Assembly (NCBI GenBank): GCA_021155195.1
Contig: JAJNPV010000030.1
Span: forward strand, 186,001-250,000
From: Ohtaekwangia sp.
GTDB taxonomy: Bacteria > Bacteroidota > Bacteroidia > Cytophagales > Cyclobacteriaceae
Reading direction: 5' to 3'
Length of the DNA: 64,000 bases
A program made the translations under genes and the position numbers. The notes below the pieces were generated by a model, which was not told where the DNA came from, did no database searches, and saw only the letters and a list, made by a program, of their open reading frames with translations. Of this stretch, positions 17,861 through 25,830 are shown piece after piece; position 1 is the first letter of the stretch, and every line of letters begins with the position of its first letter.

Positions 17861-19327
17861 ATGGAAACAAAAAAGAAAAGTGATCTGATCCGGGCGTTTG
17901 TAAAAGGAGGATTTCTGTCTCCTTCCGACTTGCTCAAAATCATGGAGCTTTCCAGAAACCTGGGAAACAAATACATTCTATTCGGTTCGCGGCAAGACAT
18001 TATGTTTCCGGCTCGCGATGCTGATGATACACAGTTGGAAAATGCGTTTAAAGCAATCAACATCGATTACGAGTTAGGCAGTGATCAATCCGTGTATCAG
18101 AATATCGTTAGTTCGTATGCGGCTGTAAATATTGTTGAAACAACTCATTGGGTAAAAGGTGATTCGTATAATGTGGTAATTGATAGTTTTGATTACAAGC
18201 CAAAACTTAAAATCAATATTGTTGATCCACTGCAAAGTTTGGTTCCCTTGTTCACGGGTGAGTTAAACTTTATTGCCTCGCAGGAAGAAAATTATTGGTA
18301 TCTGTACATTCGTGATTCCCGAAAGGAGAACGTGATTGAATGCTGGCCCCGGCTTGTACCCGGTCGCGACATTGCAAAAATTTCACGCGAGTTAGAAGAA
18401 CTTCTTCTCATGGCTCAGTCCTTTACTATGGAGGAACTCTATATCATTCTGAAGAATAAGAATCTTCGCATCAATCACAAACGTATTACTGAAAATTTAA
18501 CATTTAAAGATACCATCCTTCCCTATTACGAAGGACTTAATGCCATGCTCAACAATCAATATTGGTTAGGTCTTTATTGGCGCAATAATCAATATGATAT
18601 TAATTTCATGAGTGCCGCCTGCAAATTGTGCCAGGAGACAAACGTTGGGAAAATCAACATCATACCCTGGAAAGCTTTTCTCATCAAAGGCATTAAAGCC
18701 AACGACCGGTTGAGATGGGAAAAATTGATGGGTAAGTTTGGTATTAATGAACGGCATTCATCCCTGGAATTAAACTGGCATTTGCCTGTGATTGATTCAG
18801 AGGCCTTAGAGTTAAAACAGTTTCTTGTGCGCGAACTGGATCAACAGGATATTAGCACCCACGGGCTTACATTCACCATTAAGACCAGTCGCCCGATGTT
18901 TTTATTTACTGCCATTGTAATTGAGAAAAGTTTTAAAGGCAATGTGCCTGGCAATCAATACGACATTTTAGTGGCAAAAAATTTTAATCCTAACAATATT
19001 ATCTACCATACTTATGCGAAGGGTGTTAAACGGGAAATAATTCCTGCGTTGCTCATTGAGTTAAGTAAATTGTATTTCCGGCAATTGAATCCCGAAAAGG
19101 TTCAAAGTAAAAAACAGATTAGCGAACCCATCTCACTCACCCAGGTAGTGGAAGCGGCTTCCAGCTATCAATGCACGAACTGCTTAACCGTGTATGATAA
19201 AAAATATGGTGATCCGATTATGAATATTCCTGTCGGGGTTGACTTTGCAGATTTGCCTGAAACTTTTCACTGTCATGTATGCGATAGCGAAAAAAAATAT
19301 TTTGTGCCAATGCAGGTTGGAGAGTAG
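17861..19327 (+). CDS. Rubredoxin protein with nitrite/sulfite-reductase-like half domains
   Basis: A 488-residue protein. The first 400 residues look like two ferredoxin-like half domains of sirohaem reductases: FVKGGFLSPSDLLKIMELSRNLGNKYILFGSRQDIMFP near the N-terminus, and a second unit with KINIIPWKAFLIKG. The four cysteines that hold sirohaem and 4Fe-4S in true reductases are missing; only CKLC is present. The C-terminal 55 residues are a rubredoxin (CTNC, GDP, LPETF, CHVC). It may pass electrons to the nitrate or nitrite reductase or act as a structural partner; this is inference from position, 61 bp after the nitrate reductase. A TACCTTTG box at 17843 resembles a Bacteroidota -7 element, but it is only 10 bp from the ATG. 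Confidence 0.65.
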   Translation: METKKKSDLIRAFVKGGFLSPSDLLKIMELSRNLGNKYILFGSRQDIMFPARDADDTQLENAFKAINIDYELGSDQSVYQNIVSSYAAVNIVETTHWVKGDSYNVVIDSFDYKPKLKINIVDPLQSLVPLFTGELNFIASQEENYWYLYIRDSRKENVIECWPRLVPGRDIAKISRELEELLLMAQSFTMEELYIILKNKNLRINHKRITENLTFKDTILPYYEGLNAMLNNQYWLGLYWRNNQYDINFMSAACKLCQETNVGKINIIPWKAFLIKGIKANDRLRWEKLMGKFGINERHSSLELNWHLPVIDSEALELKQFLVRELDQQDISTHGLTFTIKTSRPMFLFTAIVIEKSFKGNVPGNQYDILVAKNFNPNNIIYHTYAKGVKREIIPALLIELSKLYFRQLNPEKVQSKKQISEPISLTQVVEAASSYQCTNCLTVYDKKYGDPIMNIPVGVDFADLPETFHCHVCDSEKKYFVPMQVGE

Positions 19328-19640
19328 TCGATTGAGCCTGGATCAAAGGCCAGTGAAATACCAGAGCAACCGAATATCAAACATATTCTATAGAAGGTGA
19401 GATTCATGAGATTCAAGGAATTTTTCTAGAGTTCTAAAATCTTGGGACATTTCAGCTGAATTGTAAATTAATGTAAAAGCCCTGATCTTGCTTGCACATC
19501 AAGCCTATCAAAGAAGCACAGACATCGCTCTTAAAATGTCCGGTTCTTGTCCTTTAAAAAGAGAGACAAACTGTACCTTATTTCTAATCCAAATATTGTA
19601 TCATTTCGTACCATAAAGTCAAAAATTTTTCAATTGAGTC
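19328..19640. other. Long non-coding gap
   Basis: No credible gene in either strand. It holds an inverted pair TTGTC (19547-19551) and GACAA (19565-19569), the first arm being a further TTGTCC box like those of the conserved element immediately downstream. Otherwise it is AT-rich and unremarkable, and shows no clear terminator for the nitrate operon. Confidence 0.5.
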
Positions 19641-19698
19641 TTGTCCTTTTATGACGTGATATTGACCTACGATTGTGCGTACAATCCTCCCACATTTG
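19641..19698 (+). promoter_or_regulatory. Conserved 58-bp upstream element, copy A
   Basis: TTGTCC at 19641 and TTGACC at 19662 are direct repeats 21 bp apart. The same layout, without gaps, occurs at 21236-21293: shared blocks are TTGTCC-N-TTTATGAC, TTGACCTA and a final CAC-N-TTTG. The element ends 39 bp before the gene at 19738. Direct half-sites two helical turns apart suit an AraC-family regulator, two of which are encoded at 23548-25475. Confidence 0.6.
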
Positions 19699-19737
19699 CA
19701 TCAACAACAAAACAAATCCATTTAAAAAATAATAACC

Positions 19738-20133
19738 ATGAATGCCGCGCTTATAGGACTATCATCAAGTTTAATTACCATTTTGATTTTTTCCATCTTA
19801 AAACGATTTGACAAAAGCACCATCTACGGTTTAATTCTTATGGGCATAGCTTTCCTTTACATTGGATACACCTGGACTAACATTACAATTGCAAGTGTGA
19901 GTTTCCTGCAAGCATTATTCTTTCTCCCATTCGCATATTTTGGGATTAAGAATAGCTTATACTTTTTAGTTGCCGGTTATTTTCTTCATGGAATTTGGGA
20001 CTTAGTATACCCTTTCTTTGGTAGTCCTGATTTACTTCCTCCTGATTACGATTATTTCTGTTTAACCTATGATTTTATTGTAGCCATCTATCTCTTTTTA
20101 ATTAACTACAAAACAAGCCCAATCAGTAATTAA
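19738..20133 (+). CDS. Small integral membrane protein, DUF6010-like
   Basis: A 131-residue protein with about four hydrophobic helices. The segment YFLHGIWDLVYP followed by PPDYDYFCLTYDFIVAIYLF resembles, as far as I recall, the DUF6010 family of small membrane proteins; that assignment is tentative. It is the first gene after copy A of the 58-bp element, and the quinone-oxidoreductase-type gene follows 28 bp later, so the two form a probable operon. The function is unknown. The conserved His, Trp, Asp and Cys in the last third might bind a metal or ligand, but nothing proves it. Confidence 0.55.
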   Translation: MNAALIGLSSSLITILIFSILKRFDKSTIYGLILMGIAFLYIGYTWTNITIASVSFLQALFFLPFAYFGIKNSLYFLVAGYFLHGIWDLVYPFFGSPDLLPPDYDYFCLTYDFIVAIYLFLINYKTSPISN

Positions 20134-20161
20134 ATAAACCTGGAATAAATAAATAAAAATC

Positions 20162-21121
20162 ATGAAAGCAGCCGTCTACACAAAGTATGGACCACCCGAG
20201 GTTCTTCAACTACAAGAAACAGAAAAGCCTTCACCTAAAGACAATGAAATTCTATTAAGGCTTGAAGCTACCGCAGTCAATTCAGGTGACTTGCGAATTC
20301 GAAAAGCCGACCCATTTGGAGTCAGGTTATTTTTTGGACTAATGAAACCAAAAAGAAATATACTCGGTGCCGTTTTTTCTGGTGAAATAGTAAGTGTTGG
20401 TAAAGACGTTAGACTTTTCCATGCAGGGGATGAGGTTTTTGGGCATACGGATATGCGTTTTGGTGCTTATGCAGAGTACATGTCCTTATCTGAAAGTAGT
20501 ACGGTGGCATTAAAACCTGATAGTCTTAAACATACAGAAGCAGCCGTCATCCCGTTTGGTGGAACTACTGCATTGCATTTTATAAAAAAAGCCAAGATTA
20601 AACCCGGGCAAAAAGTGCTCATAAATGGAGCATCTGGAGCAGTTGGCAGCGCTGCCATTCAACTTGCAAAATATTTTGGGGCAAGAGTTACTGGAATTTG
20701 TAGCACTGCGAATATTGGTTTGGTAAAATCGTTAGGTGCGGATGAAGTAATTGATTATACAAAATCGGACTTTACAAAAAACAGTGAAACTTATGACATC
20801 ATTTTTGACACCGTCAATAAAATTCCATTCTCAAATGGCATAAAGTCACTAAATAAAAATGGGATTTTGATTTTAAGCTCAGCTGGAATGTCAGAGATGC
20901 TTCAAGGCTTCTGGACTTCAATGACAAACAGCAAAAAAGTATTGACGGGTGTAATTAGCCACAATGCGGATGATATTAATTTTCTAAAAAATCTTATAGA
21001 AAGCAATAAACTAAAGCCAGTTATTGATAAAACCTATCCCTTAGAGCAGATTGTTGAAGCACACGCTTATGTTGAGCAAGGCCACAAAAAAGGGAATGTA
21101 GCAATTGTAATTAATCACTAG
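20162..21121 (+). CDS. MDR-family NAD(P)-dependent alcohol dehydrogenase / quinone oxidoreductase
   Basis: A 319-residue medium-chain reductase. The N-terminal GroES-like half starts MKAAVYTKYGPPEVLQLQE and contains GVFSGEIVSVGKDV-like sequence and GDEVFGHTD. The Rossmann half has the quinone-oxidoreductase nucleotide loop NGASGAVGSAAIQLAKYFGARVTG. The Cys and His set for the catalytic zinc is not apparent, which fits the zinc-free QOR subgroup. Such enzymes reduce quinones or enones with NADPH. It lies in the same short operon as the membrane protein before it and is followed by a hairpin terminator. Confidence 0.85.
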   Translation: MKAAVYTKYGPPEVLQLQETEKPSPKDNEILLRLEATAVNSGDLRIRKADPFGVRLFFGLMKPKRNILGAVFSGEIVSVGKDVRLFHAGDEVFGHTDMRFGAYAEYMSLSESSTVALKPDSLKHTEAAVIPFGGTTALHFIKKAKIKPGQKVLINGASGAVGSAAIQLAKYFGARVTGICSTANIGLVKSLGADEVIDYTKSDFTKNSETYDIIFDTVNKIPFSNGIKSLNKNGILILSSAGMSEMLQGFWTSMTNSKKVLTGVISHNADDINFLKNLIESNKLKPVIDKTYPLEQIVEAHAYVEQGHKKGNVAIVINH

Positions 21122-21154
21122 GTGTAGCGGTAGTTTACATAGACATAAAGATGG

Positions 21155-21190
21155 GTGGCCAGAGCAATACTTCTCTGGCCACTTCTATTT
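21155..21190 (+). terminator. Intrinsic terminator after the oxidoreductase gene
   Basis: Arms 21155-21164 and 21173-21182 are perfect 10-bp complements (GTGGCCAGAG) around an 8-nt loop, followed by a T-rich but interrupted tail. It closes the operon that begins at 19738. Confidence 0.75.
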
Positions 21191-21235
21191 ACCATCCATT
21201 ATATCCCAATGTTCCTACTATTCTTTCGCGCTAAG

Positions 21236-21293
21236 TTGTCCCTTTATGACACCTTCTTGACCTAGCGTATCAGTCTTGTGGACTCCACTTTTG
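21236..21293 (+). promoter_or_regulatory. Conserved 58-bp upstream element, copy B
   Basis: TTGTCC at 21236 and TTGACC at 21257, again 21 bp apart, align without gaps to copy A at 19641. The sequence between the second repeat and the final TTTG is not conserved but has the same length, as expected for a promoter spacer. It ends 32 bp before the esterase gene. Confidence 0.6.
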
Positions 21294-21325
21294 TATCACG
21301 GAAGGGAAATTAAAAACCAAACAAA

Positions 21326-22147
21326 ATGAAAAATCAAAAAAGAATAATTTTAAGTCTAGGCATAATTGTCGGTTTGCTAATTATGCTAACACTGTTGGGT
21401 TCCTGTCAGGAAGAAACATTTAATCCAACATTAACGAGGGAATTCACGATTGAATCGACCTCCAATGGTGCCACATACAAAATCAAAGTTGGCTTACCTG
21501 ACTCCTACACATTATCCAAAACGTACTCGTCAATTTACGTTTTGGATGGGGAAGAAAATTTTGACCTGGTCGCGAACAATTGCAAAGAAATCTCCCAAAG
21601 CAAAGCCACTCAAAACGTAATAGTAGTTAGCATCGGTTATGGTAGGGACCGTGCCTTGGACTATACACCAACCAAAGTCAGTTCAATGACCGGTGGGGGA
21701 GCAGAATTCTTAGCATTTATTAAAGATGAACTAATCCCTAAGATTGAACAGGATTTTAGCGTAGATACTACCCGGGCTAGTAGAGTAATTCTTGGCCATT
21801 CCTATGGTGGCTTATTCGGAGCTTGTGTTCTCGCTGTGAACAATACCCTGTTTGGAAATTACATATTGCTAAGTCCATCCATTTGGTTTGACAATGAAGT
21901 TTCATTGCTGTTGGAAAAAGAAAATAGATTCAAAAACAAGGATAGACATCAATTGGTATTCCTGGGAATAGGCGAGTTAGAGAATTCTGGAAGAATGCAA
22001 GCACCCTTCGAAGCATTTTACCAAACACTGCACAACAACTATGCTGATATTAGATTATCGAAGAACAATGAAAGGAATCTTGATCACGTGGGTTCAAAAA
22101 ATCCAAATATCATCAAGGGTCTCAACTACTATTTTCAAAATAGATAA
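21326..22147 (+). CDS. Lipoprotein alpha/beta hydrolase (esterase D / IroE-like)
   Basis: A 273-residue protein with a lipoprotein signal: a hydrophobic helix and lipobox LLGSC. It then follows the putative-esterase family (PF00756-like): the nucleophile elbow GHSYGG, the segment LDGEENFDLVA near the N-terminus and a late acidic residue and His (NLDHVGS) for the triad. Relatives cleave siderophore esters or small acyl esters. The position behind copy B of the 58-bp element suggests the same control as the oxidoreductase operon. The substrate is unknown. Confidence 0.8.
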   Translation: MKNQKRIILSLGIIVGLLIMLTLLGSCQEETFNPTLTREFTIESTSNGATYKIKVGLPDSYTLSKTYSSIYVLDGEENFDLVANNCKEISQSKATQNVIVVSIGYGRDRALDYTPTKVSSMTGGGAEFLAFIKDELIPKIEQDFSVDTTRASRVILGHSYGGLFGACVLAVNNTLFGNYILLSPSIWFDNEVSLLLEKENRFKNKDRHQLVFLGIGELENSGRMQAPFEAFYQTLHNNYADIRLSKNNERNLDHVGSKNPNIIKGLNYYFQNR

Positions 22148-22175
22148 TTTTTAAACTCTTTAACTCCATATTGAT

Positions 22176-22763
22176 ATGAAACTTATAATTCATTTATCAC
22201 TCGCCATATTCCTTTTCACATTCACACTTGGATATTCGCAAAGCGAAATGGCGCGAACATTAACTATTGAGCCAGGCATTGGCATCCACACCAATTTTGG
22301 AACAGATCTTCTTATTTCCAATCTATTGCAATGGAATCCTAATAAACGACTTGCCATTGCCTCGCACTCTTCCTTTAATATTAATAACATAACGCAACGG
22401 GATTTTAATAATGTGAAAACGGATTACAACTATTCGCTGAATCAAAAGTTTGGTGCTGGCACTACTCTTTACTCTAAAAATTCTTCTCATACTTTTTTGT
22501 TCATGGCGGGTATGAAGTACACTGCCTATCAAGAGACACTGGACAATCCAAATTTTAATAAGGTTAGCATTTCCATTACTGCGTCTAGCCCCGACTATGG
22601 TATGATGTATAGTCTAAAGCGGGGATGGAAAAAGTATTTCTTCACGTGTCGTTTCTATCTGCCCCTCAGTCCATGGTTAACATACGGAGCAACCATCGAG
22701 AACGTGCAGGGTACGTTGCGTGACACCGCGCTGGAATGTGGGGTGGGAATAAAAATTAAATAA
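22176..22763 (+). CDS. Secreted or outer-membrane protein of unknown function
   Basis: A 195-residue protein with a signal peptide (cleavage near GYSQS). The rest has short amphipathic strands with aromatic ends (for example NQKFGAGTTLYS, TFLFMAGMKYTAY, KYFFTCRFYLPLSPW), which suggests a small beta-barrel like other Bacteroidota outer-membrane proteins. I do not recognise a family. It starts 28 bp after the esterase gene and is followed 22 bp later by the GNAT-like gene, so the three probably share the promoter with copy B of the 58-bp element. Confidence 0.5.
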   Translation: MKLIIHLSLAIFLFTFTLGYSQSEMARTLTIEPGIGIHTNFGTDLLISNLLQWNPNKRLAIASHSSFNINNITQRDFNNVKTDYNYSLNQKFGAGTTLYSKNSSHTFLFMAGMKYTAYQETLDNPNFNKVSISITASSPDYGMMYSLKRGWKKYFFTCRFYLPLSPWLTYGATIENVQGTLRDTALECGVGIKIK

Positions 22764-22785
22764 TAAAACCATCCAAGATTTATTT

Positions 22786-23469
22786 ATGGCACTGTTCACA
22801 TTTTGGCGTGGGGATAAGTATACTGTTCCGGGTGAGATGAGTAATCTTTCAATTCAAAAGGAATTTGATGTTGCTACGATGGCATCGTTGATGAACCTAG
22901 AGGAAGGAACAATTCAAAAGAGACTTAACGAAGGGAATGAAGCTTGGGTGCTGCGGCTAGCCGACAAACCAGTTTCTTTCGGATGGGTTAGTCGTAATCG
23001 GGTACTAATTGGAGAATTATCAAAAGAGATTGAAGTTCCAAAAGGAAATGCATATCTCTGGAATTTCAGAACATTGGAGTTTTATCGCGGCAAAGAATAT
23101 TATGTTCAATTGCTGCGTGCGATTTTAGAAGCAGAAGGTAAAATCAGTGAGCGGATGTGGATTATTTCGGCTCCTGAAAATCAAAGCTCCTACAATGGAA
23201 TAGTTAAAGCTGGGTTCTTACCTGTTGGCGACATCATGTTTGATTTTAAGAATGAGGTAGTGCTATTGACGAGTTCCCTGAATGAGAGGACACAGGCTGG
23301 CGCTGACCTGATTCAAATCCCCATTTCAACTACATCCGTTCGTCCATGTTGGCGGTGTACCAGTAAAACCATGAAGAAAGAAGCAACTTGTGATTGTTAC
23401 GAAAGTAATGTGCCATGCCGTTGCAGTAATCAAAACCAGATGACCTATTCGCGGAAAAGCATCTTATGA
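22786..23469 (+). CDS. GNAT-like protein with Cys-rich C-terminal tail
   Basis: A 227-residue protein. The core has a GNAT-like pattern: EAWVLRLADKPVSFGWVSR (strand), an LWNFRTLEFYRGKEYYVQLLRAIL segment where acetyl-CoA-binding helices lie, and APENQSSYNGIVKAGFLPVGD as the last acyltransferase motif. The final 60 residues differ: CWRC, then CDCY and PCRC with basic residues, seven cysteines in total, which looks like a metal-binding tail. I know of no characterised member with this layout, so the target is unknown. It closes the operon that begins with the esterase. Confidence 0.55.
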   Translation: MALFTFWRGDKYTVPGEMSNLSIQKEFDVATMASLMNLEEGTIQKRLNEGNEAWVLRLADKPVSFGWVSRNRVLIGELSKEIEVPKGNAYLWNFRTLEFYRGKEYYVQLLRAILEAEGKISERMWIISAPENQSSYNGIVKAGFLPVGDIMFDFKNEVVLLTSSLNERTQAGADLIQIPISTTSVRPCWRCTSKTMKKEATCDCYESNVPCRCSNQNQMTYSRKSIL

Positions 23470-23547
23470 TTTTCTTTTACGATCCATCCTCCAAACCTCG
23501 CGAGAAAACGCTATCCAGTTTTGTTAAAAATTAATCCTATAGAAATT

Positions 23548-24465
23548 ATGAAGAAAGTTGTTTTTATTATACCTCCAACCGTTGAGCTTTTAGATCTGGC
23601 TGGACCCGTTCAGGTTTTTACAGAAGCTAAATTCTATGGGTTTGAAGTGGAAATAGAATTTTTTACTTATCAGAAAGAACCACGTTCAACCTGTGGTCTT
23701 GGATTTGCAACACTGCCTGACTTTACAAAAGCTGAGCTAACCGAAGGAGATTTCATTTTTATACCTGGAATGGATCAAAATTATGTCAATAGCCGCGCAT
23801 TCCGAACAGAAAAAAAATTCTTTATGTGGTTAAGAGAGTGCGTAGTTCGGAAGATAAATGTTTGTTCAGTTTGTAATGGAGCCTTTGCTTTGGGAGAAGC
23901 TGAATTACTTAACGAAATTGAATGTACTACGCATTGGAGAAGAGTAAATGAACTACAACTGCAATTCCCAAAAACGAACGTGGTGACTGATGTATTCTTT
24001 GTAAAGAATAACTACATCTGCACAAGTGCCGGAATTAGTGCTGGAATAGATTTGGCATTATCCATTCTTGAAGATATGGCGGGAGTTCATTTTACGCATA
24101 AAGTTGCAAGAGGCCTTGTTGTTTATTATCGGGGTAATGGTAGTCGTAAACCAGAAACAAGTTATCTGTACTTCAGAAACCATATCAATGTGAAGATTCA
24201 TGAAATTCAAGATTACCTTGTTGATAACATCAATGGAGAGACTTCAATTGGCGTTTTAGCCTCAATTGCTGGAATGAGTCCCAGAAATCTTACTCGGATA
24301 TTTAAGGATACAACAGGAGCAACAATTAATGAATACCTAACCCACATACGACTTGATACTGCCAAGGCTATGCTGAGGGATCCAAAAAACACGATGTTGA
24401 CTATTGCTATTAAGTGTGGATTTAAAACAGAGCGCCAGTTGCAGAGAATTTTAAGGAATTCATAA
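23548..24465 (+). CDS. GlxA-type AraC-family transcriptional regulator (first copy)
   Basis: The ATG at 23548 gives MKKVVFIIPPTVELLDLAGPVQVF, the normal start of the family; a TTG at 23521 would add nine residues. The N-terminal 180 residues are a DJ-1/PfpI-like amidotransferase fold with its nucleophile-elbow position CSVCNGAF and TSAGISAGIDLAL. The C-terminal 100 residues are an AraC/XylS DNA-binding domain with two helix-turn-helix units (IAGMSPRNLTRIFKDTTGATINEYL, IAIKCGFKTERQLQRIL). A tandem paralogue follows after 98 bp. The inducer is unknown. Either copy could act on the 58-bp elements upstream. Confidence 0.85.
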   Translation: MKKVVFIIPPTVELLDLAGPVQVFTEAKFYGFEVEIEFFTYQKEPRSTCGLGFATLPDFTKAELTEGDFIFIPGMDQNYVNSRAFRTEKKFFMWLRECVVRKINVCSVCNGAFALGEAELLNEIECTTHWRRVNELQLQFPKTNVVTDVFFVKNNYICTSAGISAGIDLALSILEDMAGVHFTHKVARGLVVYYRGNGSRKPETSYLYFRNHINVKIHEIQDYLVDNINGETSIGVLASIAGMSPRNLTRIFKDTTGATINEYLTHIRLDTAKAMLRDPKNTMLTIAIKCGFKTERQLQRILRNS

Positions 24466-24563
24466 AAGGCTTGAAAATATTTTCTGAAGCATACCGCTAA
24501 ATCATCCAGATAAAAGAATAATGGGTAACTTGTATCAAGTCCTCCTTTTATCAAAAAATAGTT

Positions 24564-25475
24564 ATGCTTACAGTAGCTTTTATTGTGCCGCCTCAGGTTG
24601 AACTTTTAGATCTTGCCGGACCCGCTCAGGTTTTTACAGAAGCCAAATCGCAAGGACTTAATGCTGCGATTGAATTCTACAGTTTTCATGATGTTAATAC
24701 ATCTTCAGCGGGCATTGCTTTTGGTACAATCAAAAATTATAAAGAGGCTAATTTGAAAGCTGACGACTTTCTATTCGTGCCTGGTACCGATCATGATTAT
24801 TTGCGAAGCCCGCAGTTTGGCAATGATGAAAGTTTTTTTAGGTGGCTAGCTAACTGTGCAGTCAACAAAATAAATATCTGTTCAGTCTGTACTGGTGCCT
24901 TTTTTTTAGGCAAAGCTGGAGTGCTGGATAACAGGGAATGCACCACCCACTGGAGACGAACAGATGAACTGAAGTCTCGATTTCCAAAAGCAAAAGTGCT
25001 GGCTGATATGCTATATGTAAAGAGCGACAACATTTACACAAGTGCAGGCATTAGTGCAGGAATCGATCTCGCGTTGGCGATTTTAGAAGATATAAAAGGT
25101 CCGCAATTTGTTCATAAAGTTGCCCGGGGCCTGGTAGTATATCACAGGCGTGATCAATCGCATTCACAAAAAAGCATTTACCTGGATTTTAGAAATCACA
25201 TTAATCCAAAAATCCATGAGGTGCAGGACTTTCTTATCAATAACCTGGCAGAGGAAAACTCTATTGAAGCGTTGGCTGAGATGATAGCCATGAGCCCAAG
25301 AAATCTGAGTCGGGTCTTTAAGGAATCAACGGGATTAACTATTGTTGAATATCTTACCGAGCTTCGTAGAGAGGTAGCAAAAACACTTCTTAATAATCCC
25401 GATTACACAATGGATTATATCGCATCGCAATGTGGCTTTAAAACTGCAAGGCAATTGCAACGAATCTTAAAGTGA
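24564..25475 (+). CDS. GlxA-type AraC-family transcriptional regulator (second copy)
   Basis: A 303-residue paralogue of the preceding gene with the same order: PPQVELLDLAGPAQVFTEAK at the N-terminus, the CSVCTGAF elbow, CTTHWRR, TSAGISAGIDLALAILED and a C-terminal AraC domain (MSPRNLSRVFKESTGLTIVEYL, IASQCGFKTARQLQRIL). The two copies are similar along their whole length and point to a local duplication; the middle of the ligand domain is the part that differs most. It has its own short upstream gap, so separate expression is possible. It ends the cluster; the tRNA gene follows on the other strand. Confidence 0.85.
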   Translation: MLTVAFIVPPQVELLDLAGPAQVFTEAKSQGLNAAIEFYSFHDVNTSSAGIAFGTIKNYKEANLKADDFLFVPGTDHDYLRSPQFGNDESFFRWLANCAVNKINICSVCTGAFFLGKAGVLDNRECTTHWRRTDELKSRFPKAKVLADMLYVKSDNIYTSAGISAGIDLALAILEDIKGPQFVHKVARGLVVYHRRDQSHSQKSIYLDFRNHINPKIHEVQDFLINNLAEENSIEALAEMIAMSPRNLSRVFKESTGLTIVEYLTELRREVAKTLLNNPDYTMDYIASQCGFKTARQLQRILK

Positions 25476-25563
25476 TCTAAATAAAATTTATTTACCAGAA
25501 TGAGAGATGAACCCATTAGCTCATTGGACTTAATTCATCGAAATTTGTAATCTGATGAATTTG

Positions 25564-25635
25564 TAGCCCCGACAGGAATCGAACCTGTATCAAAAGTTTA
25601 GGAAACTTCTATTCTATCCATTGAACTACGGGGCC
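25564..25635 (-). tRNA. tRNA-Arg (anticodon CCT)
   Basis: Seventy-two nucleotides fold as a full cloverleaf on the minus strand: acceptor GGCCCCG with CGGGGCT (one G-U pair), D arm GTTC/GAAT, anticodon stem GAAGT/ACTTT with loop TTCCTAA, T arm ACAGG-TTCGATT-CCTGT and discriminator A. CCA is not encoded. The anticodon CCT reads AGG. The rest of the gap 25476-25830 holds only an AT palindrome at 25478-25494. Confidence 0.95.
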
Positions 25636-25830
25636 AGATTGGAGGCGCAAAGTTAAAATAAAAATGAGTTTGGCCAATATCAGCAATTTCAGTCTGAATT
25701 AAATTCAAAATTTAAACAATGGTAATAGATGCAGTACATTAATTAACTCCAAATCAGTAAAGGTTTGCAAGAAAGTCCTATGAAGGAACTTAACGTGAAG
25801 TAAAAATCGGGTTACAGTAGCAAATAAATA

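Noticed and set aside
25478..25494. AT-only palindrome after the second AraC-type gene
   Set aside because: Without G or C in the stem it is too weak to be called a terminator.
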